Below are positions 1-5,752 of a stretch of DNA of 7,165 nucleotides, one piece after another. The position numbers and the translations under genes were made by a program. Each line of letters starts with the position of its first letter. The stretch's first letter is position 1. The notes beneath the pieces were generated by a model. That model saw nothing but the letters and a program-made list of their open reading frames with translations, was not told the origin of the DNA and searched no databases. The DNA comes from RGIG464 sp045643185 (lineage in GTDB: Bacteria > Myxococcota_A > Bradymonadia > UBA4248): assembly GCA_045643185.1 (NCBI GenBank), contig JAZUKH010000177.1:1-7165 (forward strand), read 5' to 3'.

Positions 1-44
1 TCAGAAACAGTAAGTTCATAAGGCTATGGCAACGTATTTTCTGA

Positions 45-77
45 AGATGATCGCTTACCTAGAGTGAGCGATCATCT
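45..77 (+). promoter_or_regulatory. Hairpin next to the ribosome binding site
   Basis: Bases 45-58 pair with 64-77 to give a 14-bp stem with one G-U wobble and a five-base loop (CTAGA). The stem ends directly before the ribosome binding site GAGGGA at 78-83. No T-run follows on either strand, so it is a poor intrinsic terminator. Its position suggests translational control or mRNA stabilisation of the gene at 93, which is inference. It could also be the 3' end of an upstream transcript. All three forward frames stop before base 45, so no upstream gene can be named. Confidence 0.5.
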
Positions 78-92
78 GAGGGATTAATATAT

Positions 93-620
93 GTGATACA
101 AGATATGGATCCATTTGAACGTGCAGATCATATTTCTAAAAAGTTAAAAATCGCTGCGACGATCTTGTTTGTACTGGGTTCGTTCGGTTTGATTTATGGC
201 GCCTGGCATCCTGGAACAGAGACATCACACAGCGGGCGGTATATAGAATACCAAACGACGGGTGAGGTCATTGAGTATACTCCGGCTCACTGGGATCACG
301 TGTTGGGGATCATACCATGGTATCAGGTGGATCAGTCGATCATTGAATATCAAAAACATTATGAGACAGAATCCACACGGGCTATGTTTCATACGATAAA
401 GCCGCACAAGCCAGGTGATAAAGTTTCAATCAGCTATATCACAACGGGCAATGGGAGACCCTCAGGTGAAGATGTCGTGATAGGAGATAACGATGCTGAT
501 CGCGTAATGATACTCTTTATCATAACAGTGTTGTTTATCATTTCGGGGGCTATGTGCTTAGGCGTGTCTCGGTCTATGCCGTTCGTTGCTTGGACAAAAG
601 AAATAAAAAAATTAAAATAA
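93..620 (+). CDS. Two-helix membrane protein, DUF3592-like
   Basis: This 175-residue protein has a short charged N-terminus, a membrane helix at about residues 20-38, an extramembrane domain at about 40-135, a second helix at about 137-156 and a basic C-terminus. The middle domain has a TGEVIEY strand near 57-62 and a GDKVSISY strand followed by G-x-P near 108-123. This resembles the small beta domain between two helices in DUF3592 proteins, a family without a defined general function. I chose the GTG start at 93 because GAGGGA (78-83) lies nine bases upstream. The in-frame ATG at 105 is too far from that site, and the ATG at 91 meets a stop at once. No partner gene is adjacent. The reading frame is solid; the family call is tentative. 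Confidence 0.75.
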   Translation: MIQDMDPFERADHISKKLKIAATILFVLGSFGLIYGAWHPGTETSHSGRYIEYQTTGEVIEYTPAHWDHVLGIIPWYQVDQSIIEYQKHYETESTRAMFHTIKPHKPGDKVSISYITTGNGRPSGEDVVIGDNDADRVMILFIITVLFIISGAMCLGVSRSMPFVAWTKEIKKLK

Positions 621-673
621 AGATGTGAGAATATCCTGAATGAATCTGCGATCAACTTGGGAAAAATAAAGCA

Positions 674-701
674 TTGAAGTATGAAGTTTTGGCATTAATA
701 T
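674..701 (+). promoter_or_regulatory. Possible sigma70-type promoter of the lipoprotein gene
   Basis: TTGAAG (674-679) and TAATAT (696-701) are separated by 16 bases, each matching four of six consensus positions. They lie about 60 bases upstream of the ATG at 763, in an AT-rich stretch. A competing -35-like TTGGCA at 689-694 has no good -10 at a proper distance. Confidence 0.3.
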
Positions 702-762
702 TGTAGTATTTTAGTGCTTATGGCCATTGGCCGTTTCTTTGAACGATTTTGCAGGAGAGACT

Positions 763-1518
763 ATGAAAAAGACCTCAATATTTTTGTTTTTGCTTTTGAG
801 CATGTTGTTGATGACGGCATGTGGTCCGAGCTTGAAAGAATACGTGGCCATGTCGTCGAATTACTATTCATCGGTAAATGCACACAATGCCGTGTCGGTC
901 GAGATTGAGACGAAAGGTTCATCACACAGTTTTTCGTCGAACGTGGGCAGCAGCGTCGGTGCAGCACTGAATTTGGCTGCGAACGTTGGTGCCGTAACCG
1001 TGAGCCAGCAACAGACCAAGCGTCTTCAGAGTCTCGTCAAGTTGAGTGACATGGCTTCACTCGTTGCACAGGGGTTTGATGATGGCTTCATCGATACGAC
1101 ACACATGACTTCGGTGGATAAAAATGCCAATCCCGACATTCGTATCATGATCACGCTCAAAAACCATGGTCTTTGGGCTGAATCGATGCTTTCAAAGATG
1201 CATTTCTATGTCGAAGTTGATCTGAGCGTCATTTATATGCCTGAAATGAAGACCATTTACTCGAACGGAATGACGATGATGCGCGACGTTTCGACGATTT
1301 TCACGGATATTGCTGACGTGGCGGATCGTGTTCATGTTCGTGCGCCTGGCGCAACGCCGATCATTGTTGGCGGTGCGACGCACCTGTTGAGTGGCGCGGC
1401 CAACATCACGGCATTCTTCCAGCTGAGCGACAAAGACATCATGACGGCGCTTCAGGTCATGGCCTATGACGCCGGTAATCAGCTGGCCAACGAACTCGTT
1501 CACGATATTTACGATTAA
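763..1518 (+). CDS. Outer-membrane or periplasmic lipoprotein, function unknown
   Basis: The protein has 251 residues. It opens with two lysines and a leucine-rich hydrophobic stretch ending in a lipobox (M-T-A-C) with the acylated cysteine at residue 20, so it should be processed by Lgt and LspA. The ATG at 763 is chosen because AGGAG (753-757) lies five bases upstream and it gives a clean signal peptide; the upstream in-frame ATG at 727 would add 12 non-signal residues. The mature part has a Ser/Gly/Ala-rich segment (about residues 50-80) that may contact the membrane. A mixed alpha/beta region follows, and the tail is Ala-rich and helical. There is only one cysteine. I recognise no family. 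The alternating strands near residues 125-175 loosely recall small transport-auxiliary lipoproteins, which is speculation. A terminator follows. Confidence 0.85.
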   Translation: MKKTSIFLFLLLSMLLMTACGPSLKEYVAMSSNYYSSVNAHNAVSVEIETKGSSHSFSSNVGSSVGAALNLAANVGAVTVSQQQTKRLQSLVKLSDMASLVAQGFDDGFIDTTHMTSVDKNANPDIRIMITLKNHGLWAESMLSKMHFYVEVDLSVIYMPEMKTIYSNGMTMMRDVSTIFTDIADVADRVHVRAPGATPIIVGGATHLLSGAANITAFFQLSDKDIMTALQVMAYDAGNQLANELVHDIYD

Positions 1519-1530
1519 TCGAACATTTAT

Positions 1531-1588
1531 GGGCGTTTGTTAGCGTCGTCCTAACCAGGTGACGCTAACGGATGCCTTGTTTTAGTTA
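1531..1588 (+). terminator. Intrinsic terminator of the lipoprotein gene
   Basis: Bases 1531-1547 pair with 1561-1577. The inner nine pairs (1539-1547 with 1561-1569) are perfect, and the outer eight include four G-U wobbles. A T-rich run follows at 1577-1588. The loop can form a further small CCT/AGG stem. The wobbles pair only in plus-strand RNA, so termination should favour the rightward transcript. The T-run overlaps the last codons of the convergent purU gene. Confidence 0.7.
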
Positions 1589-2445
1589 AAAATAATGGTC
1601 TTGTTATGATAGGTCAGGACTTTGCGCTCAATGTGTTTTTGAACCGCGCGAGCCAGAACGATCTTTTCAAGGTCACGGCCTTTAGCAACGAGCAGCTCCG
1701 GCGTATCGCGATGGGTGATGCGCACGACATCTTGTTCAATGATCGGGCCTGCGTCCAGTTCAGCCGTGACGTAGTGGCTGGTGGCGCCCACGATCTTGAC
1801 GCCGCGTTCCCAAGCCTGGTGATAGGGCTTGGCGCCGATGAAAGCCGGCAAAAACGAGTGATGAATATTAATAATGTTATGCGGAAAAGCCGAAATCAAG
1901 CCGTCGCTGATGATCTGCATGTATCGCGCAAGAACGATGAATGAAACGCGCTCTCTTTTGAGCAATTCGAGTTCCGCGCGCTCTACTTCGGCTTTATTAG
2001 AGTGGTCTTTGTTGATCGACCAAACATAGTAAGGAATATCAAACTGCTCCGCTATGAAGCGCAGATCCTCGTGGTTGCTTATGATACACGGAATTTCCAC
2101 GTTCCATTCGCCAGCGCGATAACGAGCCAGCAGATCGTAAAGACAGTGGCTCATTTTGCTCACAAAAATGGCCATGCGAGGCGGCTCGTCGCTAAAATAC
2201 AGATTGAACGTCATCTGGTAGCGTTGGGCATACAGGGTTTCAATGACATCGCGAAGTTTATCACGCGGAATGAGGAAGTTGTCGAACTGCCACTCGATAC
2301 GCATAAAAAACATGTTATCGATGTGATCGACATACTGGTCTACATCAACGATGTTGCCGTGATTATCCGAAATAAAACGCGTGATCTCTGAAATGATGCC
2401 GGACGTGTCCGGGCAGTGAAGCAACAAAATTGCCGTTGGATTCAT
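1582..2445 (-). CDS. purU: Formyltetrahydrofolate deformylase
   Basis: PurU hydrolyses 10-formyl-tetrahydrofolate to formate and tetrahydrofolate in the cytoplasm, balancing the one-carbon pool and supplying formate. The 287-residue length is close to E. coli PurU (280). Residues 5-85 form an ACT domain with the C-P-D-x-x-G-I opening, the usual site of allosteric amino-acid sensing. Residues 90-287 form the formyltransferase-fold hydrolase domain. Its hallmark INIHHSFLPAF supplies the Asn193/His195 pair, GAKPYHQA follows, and ELDAGPII supplies Asp231. These match the Asn-His-Asp catalytic set of PurN-type enzymes. All key residues are present. The ATG at 2445 has GAGG six bases upstream; a GTG codon seven codons earlier lacks any ribosome binding site. 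It stands alone, with no purine or folate gene beside it. Formyltransferases such as PurN lack the ACT domain. Confidence 0.96.
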   Translation of the reverse strand: MNPTAILLLHCPDTSGIISEITRFISDNHGNIVDVDQYVDHIDNMFFMRIEWQFDNFLIPRDKLRDVIETLYAQRYQMTFNLYFSDEPPRMAIFVSKMSHCLYDLLARYRAGEWNVEIPCIISNHEDLRFIAEQFDIPYYVWSINKDHSNKAEVERAELELLKRERVSFIVLARYMQIISDGLISAFPHNIINIHHSFLPAFIGAKPYHQAWERGVKIVGATSHYVTAELDAGPIIEQDVVRITHRDTPELLVAKGRDLEKIVLARAVQKHIERKVLTYHNKTIIFN

Positions 2446-2808
2446 AAAATGCCTCAAATGCGTCACTTGGACGCGTAATCTGTCTCATAGGATACATGAA
2501 CGGCCTGATATATGACCTTTCATGCGTTCGTATGGCTTAGGAAGCCGAAAAAACGCGCGAATCCTAACAGAACCGATGAATTTTGTCATGTATTGAGCCA
2601 GCCTTTTGAGCATCACTCGTGACAGCTCTGCCGAGGATCACCATTCGTTTTGATTTATCGTTTATTCTTGAACAATTTGTTTGGAACAGGCCTGGGCCTG
2701 CGGGCAAATCGTCAAGGCACGGGCAAATTCATCGTGATTGCGAGCCGTTTATGCTAGGATGCTGAGCGTTGTTTTTGCGATCAAGAAAACGAAAAGATGA
2801 GGAGCAAA
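2446..2808. other. Divergent intergenic region between purU and the ankyrin gene
   Basis: This stretch of about 360 bases has no convincing gene and should hold both divergent promoters, yet I find no strong -35/-10 pair on either strand. Visible elements are an imperfect inverted repeat CATGCG-TT-CGTATG at 2521-2534, TTAGGA/TCCTAA arms about 20 bases apart near 2537-2568, and a CGGGCAAAT direct repeat (separate entry). A weak -10-like TATGCT lies at 2750-2755. I saw no clear match to known folate or purine riboswitches in the purU leader. Confidence 0.5.
2701..2728. repeat. Direct repeat CGGGCAAAT, 19-base period
   Basis: CGGGCAAAT occurs at 2701-2709 and 2720-2728, a spacing close to two helical turns, so both copies would face the same side of the DNA. 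A GGCCTG tandem lies just before the first copy. It may be a regulator binding site for the ankyrin gene, but nothing else in the window supports this. Confidence 0.45.
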
Positions 2809-2834
2809 ATGATGCTGAGCAAAATGATGCTGAG
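2802..2834 (+). repeat. 15-bp tandem duplication at the ankyrin gene start
   Basis: The 15-base unit GAGCAAAATGATGCT occurs at 2802-2816 and 2817-2831 without a mismatch, followed by the first three bases of a third copy. It duplicates the ATGATG start codons but not the AGGAG ribosome binding site (2800-2804), and inserts five codons in frame. Start codons therefore exist at 2809, 2812, 2824 and 2827, all in frame. Confidence 0.9.
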
Positions 2835-4701
2835 AAGAGCTTGGATTGTTTGTCTAGTTGGTCTGTGTATGCTTTCCTGCCGAGCCAACAAGGAAAAAGC
2901 TGATGAACCCGTTGTGTCCGAACAGACCGTTGTCGTTCAAGAAGACTCGAATGATGAACGAGATGTGGGCAATGGACACCAACGCATCATTATGACAGAA
3001 GATGACTTGCTAGATCTCGGATATGATGATGACATGGTCGGTGCACTTTGTTATTTGACTTTGGATGAACTGAAGCAGCAACTTGCTGATGGTCTGGATG
3101 TGAATCAACGTCAATCGATCCTTGGCACAACGCCATTGTTCTGTGCCAATACGGCAGAAGTTGTCGAAGCCCTGGTCGCGGCAGGGGCAGATGTCAATAT
3201 TCGTGATACCTGGAAGAATGAAACGCCGCTGTTTCATGCACATTCGCCCAGTGCTGTTAAAGCACTCGTAAAAGCCGGTGCGGATATCAATGCACAAAAT
3301 AGGCATGGAGAAACCGCCATATTTGATGTTGAATCGCTTGCGATCGCGCAAGCCTTGATCGACGAAGGCATCGATCTCTCGATCAAAGACCATAGCGGCC
3401 AGACAGCCATTTTTAGGCAACGGAATGAAAAAATCATTGCTTTACTCAAGCAGCACGGTTTGGACGGGAAACACAAGGATAGCGCAGGATGTACCCCGCT
3501 CTTTTTTGCATACAGTCGGGACGATATTCAACGATTGGTCAAAGAAGGCTATGATCCCAACGAACCAGATCATGATGGCAATACACCGATATTTAGCGCG
3601 AATGATCGCGAACGCATTGAGGCCTTGCTGGAGGTGGGCGCAGATATTAATGTCCGCAACAACGTCGGTCAGACACCGCTCCTATACATTCATAATTCAG
3701 AAGTGACCAAACATTTGGTGAGTTTAGGGGCTGACATTAAAGTCACGGATAATGAAGGCAATACCATTCTCATGGATTCATGGCACAAAGCCGACATTCT
3801 CAAACTTGCCATTGACGCAGGGGTTCCAGTCAATGCACGCAACCACATTGGCGAGACGGCGTTGATGAAGCTCGTACGCGCATCCAATATGACGTATGGT
3901 ATGAAAAAATATGCCCAAGATAAAAATGATATACGACAATTAGAATCGATAGAAAAGGATATACAGAAAGAACTCGAAAAGATTAGGTTACTCATTCAAT
4001 CCGGCGCTGACCTTAATCTTCAGGATAATATGGGATATAGTGCAGTGCATTATGCGAGGAATAATCCAGATTCGATGAAGTTGCTTTTAGATGCTGGAGC
4101 AAATCCAAATTTGCAGACAAAAGATGGTTTTACCGCATTACATTTCGCACACGATGAGCCAGAAGTTATTGCTGTGTTGGTTGCGGCCAAAGCGAATGTC
4201 AACCTTAAAGCGGATAATGGACGTTCCGTGCTGTTTCGGATCGAAGACCCTGGTTCAATGCAGAAATTGTTGGATGCTGGCGCTGACCCCAACTCGGCTA
4301 TGTCCGAGGATGGACGAACTGTTCTATTTACTGTCCAATCGACTGAAATCGCCAAAATTTTGATCAATAAAAAGGCTGATGTGAATTATCAAGACATGGA
4401 TGGGAATACGCCATTATTTATGGTTGAAACGGCTGAGATGGCCAAGCTTTTGATCGATGCCGGCGCAAACGTCAATCAAGCCAATCGATATGGTTTGACC
4501 CCCATTTTTATGGCTAAGAATGAGGCTATTCTTGAAGTCCTCATTGCTGCTGGAGCCGATGTTAATGCCAAAAGCTTGAATGGTGAAACCGTGTATGACA
4601 AATTTCGTAAAGCGGAAAAGAATGCCCGGGGTGATGATGTCGTGACTCGTAAAAAAATGGTCGACCGTATCCTGGCTTTGGGCGCAAAACGCGGCGATTA
4701 A
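2809..4701 (+). CDS. Ankyrin-repeat lipoprotein with short repeats
   Basis: This protein of about 630 residues starts with a lipoprotein signal (two arginines, hydrophobic core, M-L-S-C lipobox with Cys24) and an acidic linker to about residue 60. About 16 ankyrin units follow from residue 105 to 600, each of the form T-P-L-F-x-A then an E-V-x-x-L-L helix and A-G-A-D-V-N. The units are 30-31 residues, about three shorter than the canonical 33, the loss lying between the two helices. A charged helical insertion of about 30 residues interrupts the array at residues 357-391. The C-terminus is basic and helical. Ankyrin arrays bind proteins, so an envelope scaffold or partner-binding role is likely, but the target is unknown. 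I favour ATG 2809 or 2812 because AGGAG at 2800-2804 precedes them; ATG 2797 lies before that site. It appears to be transcribed alone. Confidence 0.92.
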   Translation: MMLSKMMLRRAWIVCLVGLCMLSCRANKEKADEPVVSEQTVVVQEDSNDERDVGNGHQRIIMTEDDLLDLGYDDDMVGALCYLTLDELKQQLADGLDVNQRQSILGTTPLFCANTAEVVEALVAAGADVNIRDTWKNETPLFHAHSPSAVKALVKAGADINAQNRHGETAIFDVESLAIAQALIDEGIDLSIKDHSGQTAIFRQRNEKIIALLKQHGLDGKHKDSAGCTPLFFAYSRDDIQRLVKEGYDPNEPDHDGNTPIFSANDRERIEALLEVGADINVRNNVGQTPLLYIHNSEVTKHLVSLGADIKVTDNEGNTILMDSWHKADILKLAIDAGVPVNARNHIGETALMKLVRASNMTYGMKKYAQDKNDIRQLESIEKDIQKELEKIRLLIQSGADLNLQDNMGYSAVHYARNNPDSMKLLLDAGANPNLQTKDGFTALHFAHDEPEVIAVLVAAKANVNLKADNGRSVLFRIEDPGSMQKLLDAGADPNSAMSEDGRTVLFTVQSTEIAKILINKKADVNYQDMDGNTPLFMVETAEMAKLLIDAGANVNQANRYGLTPIFMAKNEAILEVLIAAGADVNAKSLNGETVYDKFRKAEKNARGDDVVTRKKMVDRILALGAKRGD

Positions 4702-4739
4702 CCAGAAACGAGCGTTCACACTGGAACTTTTGAACATTT

Positions 4740-4757
4740 TGTCTGTTTGAACAGACA
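4740..4757. promoter_or_regulatory. 18-bp perfect palindrome, possible operator
   Basis: TGTCTGTTTGAACAGACA reads the same on both strands. It lies 38 bases after the ankyrin stop and about 140 bases before the next start. No T-run follows in either direction, so it is not a typical terminator. It could be a dimeric regulator site or an mRNA-end hairpin. The half-site spacing does not match the enterobacterial LexA box. Confidence 0.4.
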
Positions 4758-4899
4758 TCATCAAACACGAAATGTGACAAACACGACAAGTTTCTGATAC
4801 CAAAAACAGTTTTTGTTCGCTCACAAAAATTGCTATTAAAAGTCTCGCTATACACGTTTGTTTAGGCTGTTTGACCAGGTTTACATAAGGAGTTTCGTC

Positions 4900-5304
4900 A
4901 TGAAAAAGATCATTTGGGGAATATGTGCTTCCATGTTTTGTCTGACTGGATTTGCCACGACGTCGTTTGCTGACGACGACCAGATCACGTGCCGGGTTCA
5001 AGTTTCGTTTGAAGATAAGGTCATGGAAGCGAGTGACGATGGGGATACGCTCAAAAAAGCTCGACGTGAAGCGATTGAAGAAGCCTGTGAAGACATTTGT
5101 CAGGATGAAAAAGCCTGCGAAAAAAGTTGTCGGCATGAGAGCATGGTCAACGGCATCGTTTGTTATGATGTGACTGGTAAAGAGATCTTTTCGGAAGGTG
5201 CCGCCCCAGCTCGTAAACATAAAAATCAAAGCAAGTTGCACAAAAAAGGGCATAAAAATATGAAACGCCAAGGGCGGCATGATCGGCCGTTCTACGAACG
5301 ATAA
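4900..5304 (+). CDS. Small secreted Cys-rich protein with basic His/Lys tail
   Basis: The protein has 134 residues. A Sec signal peptide (residues 1-24, cleavage after S-F-A before three aspartates) directs it to the periplasm or outside. The mature domain is acidic and has six cysteines (31, 63, 67, 73, 77, 88). Four form C-x3-C-x5-C-x3-C in a helical, Glu-rich segment, and the even number suggests three disulfides. Residues 105-134 are the opposite: 16 of 30 are Lys, Arg or His, so the tail could bind polyanions such as LPS or nucleic acid, or metals through histidine. The start at 4900 is secured by TAAGGAG (4886-4892) seven bases upstream; the in-frame ATG at 4858 would spoil the signal peptide. 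I do not recognise the family. No obvious operon partner is present. Confidence 0.85.
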   Translation: MKKIIWGICASMFCLTGFATTSFADDDQITCRVQVSFEDKVMEASDDGDTLKKARREAIEEACEDICQDEKACEKSCRHESMVNGIVCYDVTGKEIFSEGAAPARKHKNQSKLHKKGHKNMKRQGRHDRPFYER

Positions 5305-5324
5305 TGCATGCAAGTGCAGTGATG

Positions 5325-5345
5325 ACGCGGTTTTGTCAACCGTGT
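5325..5345 (+). terminator. Weak candidate terminator hairpin
   Basis: ACGCGGTT (5325-5332) pairs with AACCGTGT (5338-5345), eight pairs with one wobble and a five-base loop, 20 bases after the secreted-protein stop. Only a broken T-run follows, so it may be a weak or factor-assisted terminator. Confidence 0.35.
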
Positions 5346-5377
5346 TCTCATGTTCAGCGAGCCGGTAAAAAAAATAT

Positions 5378-5406
5378 TTGACAAGTTAAAATAATTTACC
5401 TACCTT
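5378..5406 (+). promoter_or_regulatory. Sigma70-type promoter of the 35-residue protein
   Basis: A perfect -35 TTGACA (5378-5383) lies exactly 17 bases from TACCTT (5401-5406), which matches three of six -10 positions. The region is AT-rich. GGTAAA (5364-5369) and TTTACC (5395-5400) form inverted arms around the -35 and could be an operator. Transcription would start near 5413, giving a leader of about 100 bases. Confidence 0.55.
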
Positions 5407-5412
5407 TACGCA

Positions 5413-5512
5413 CAAGAAGCCACATGTAGGTGTGGCTTTGGGACGCAGGACACGGTCTTTTGGCCAATCCTGGCTGGAGGACATCTGTTCTGCAGTATCG
5501 ATACAAGGAGGT
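5413..5512 (+). promoter_or_regulatory. Structured 5' leader of the small membrane protein
   Basis: First comes a perfect 8-bp hairpin, AAGCCACA (5417-5424) with TGTGGCTT (5431-5438) and a six-base loop. Then GGGACGCA leads into CAGGA (5446-5450) pairing with TCCTG (5468-5472), enclosing GGTC/GGCC with a TTTT loop. A competing GCCA/TGGC stem (5463-5466 with 5471-5474) excludes the second one, as in switching leaders. A palindrome, GTATCGATAC (5495-5504), abuts the strong ribosome binding site AAGGAGGT (5505-5512). GGGACGCA and the CACGCACA-like start recall cyclic-di-GMP-I riboswitches, but the GGCAAACC/GGGTTGCC arms and GNRA loop are missing. It may be an undescribed cis-regulatory RNA. Confidence 0.45.
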
Positions 5513-5516
5513 AATT

Positions 5517-5624
5517 ATGACTCAACAAATCATGACCGCCATCATTAACTTAAGTTCATCGGTCGTTGTATTTGGATCGCTCATCTTCTGGTCTGAATAC
5601 GTATTCCGAAAATCCATCAGATAA
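5517..5624 (+). CDS. 35-residue single-helix membrane protein
   Basis: This tiny gene has a near-ideal ribosome binding site (AAGGAGGT, 5505-5512) five bases past its GGAGG core from the ATG at 5517. It is followed almost at once by a strong terminator. The protein has a short polar N-terminus, one hydrophobic helix (about residues 8-30, interrupted by three serines) and a basic end (RKSIR). There is no signal cleavage site. The layout fits either a small regulatory subunit of a membrane complex or a type I toxin: toxins such as LdrD are also 35 residues with a basic tail. That is similarity of architecture only, not homology. No sequence family is recognised. The open frame extends upstream to 5430, but only this ATG has a ribosome binding site. 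Confidence 0.7.
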   Translation: MTQQIMTAIINLSSSVVVFGSLIFWSEYVFRKSIR

Positions 5625-5643
5625 CACTATTCATTAAAATAAC

Positions 5644-5676
5644 GCCTCGTCACTGGATGTGACGAGGCTTTTTTTT
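5644..5676 (+). terminator. Strong intrinsic terminator
   Basis: GCCTCGTCAC (5644-5653) pairs perfectly with GTGACGAGGC (5659-5668) around a five-base loop, followed by eight T. It ends the small-protein transcript 20 bases after its stop. Read leftward the same stem is followed by GTTATTTT, so it can probably also stop the convergent operon. Confidence 0.95.
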
Positions 5677-5737
5677 GCCCAGAACATATTTTGTTGGGCT
5701 AAGTGCAGGAACGCGTGTCGTATGGTATGACACGCGT
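5677..5737. other. Two further hairpins between convergent genes
   Basis: GCCC-AACA (5677-5686, with a two-base bulge) pairs with TGTT-GGGC (5692-5699). ACGCGTGTCGTA (5711-5722) pairs with TATGACACGCGT (5726-5737), 12 pairs with one wobble and a three-base loop. Neither has a T-run on the minus strand. The second lies 15 bases after the minus-strand stop and could protect or end that mRNA. Confidence 0.5.
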
Positions 5738-5752
5738 GTTAAGTCTTAGCTA

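Noticed and set aside
2446..2640. Folate or ZTP riboswitch ahead of purU
   Set aside because: I could not find the conserved cores of these riboswitches in the minus-strand leader.
2701..2728. CRISPR array
   Set aside because: There are only two 9-base copies with a 10-base gap, far too short for repeats and spacers.
4740..4757. LexA (SOS) box
   Set aside because: The CTGT/ACAG halves are only four bases apart instead of the eight of the enterobacterial box.
4414..5313. Long minus-strand open frame of about 299 codons
   Set aside because: It covers the ankyrin 3' end, an intergenic region and the secreted-protein gene in antisense. Both plus-strand genes have signal peptides and ribosome binding sites; the antisense product has no recognisable domain.
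5417..5475. Mini-ykkC (guanidine-II) riboswitch
   Set aside because: ACGG and ACGC occur but are not loops closed by stems, and the downstream gene is not a small multidrug transporter.
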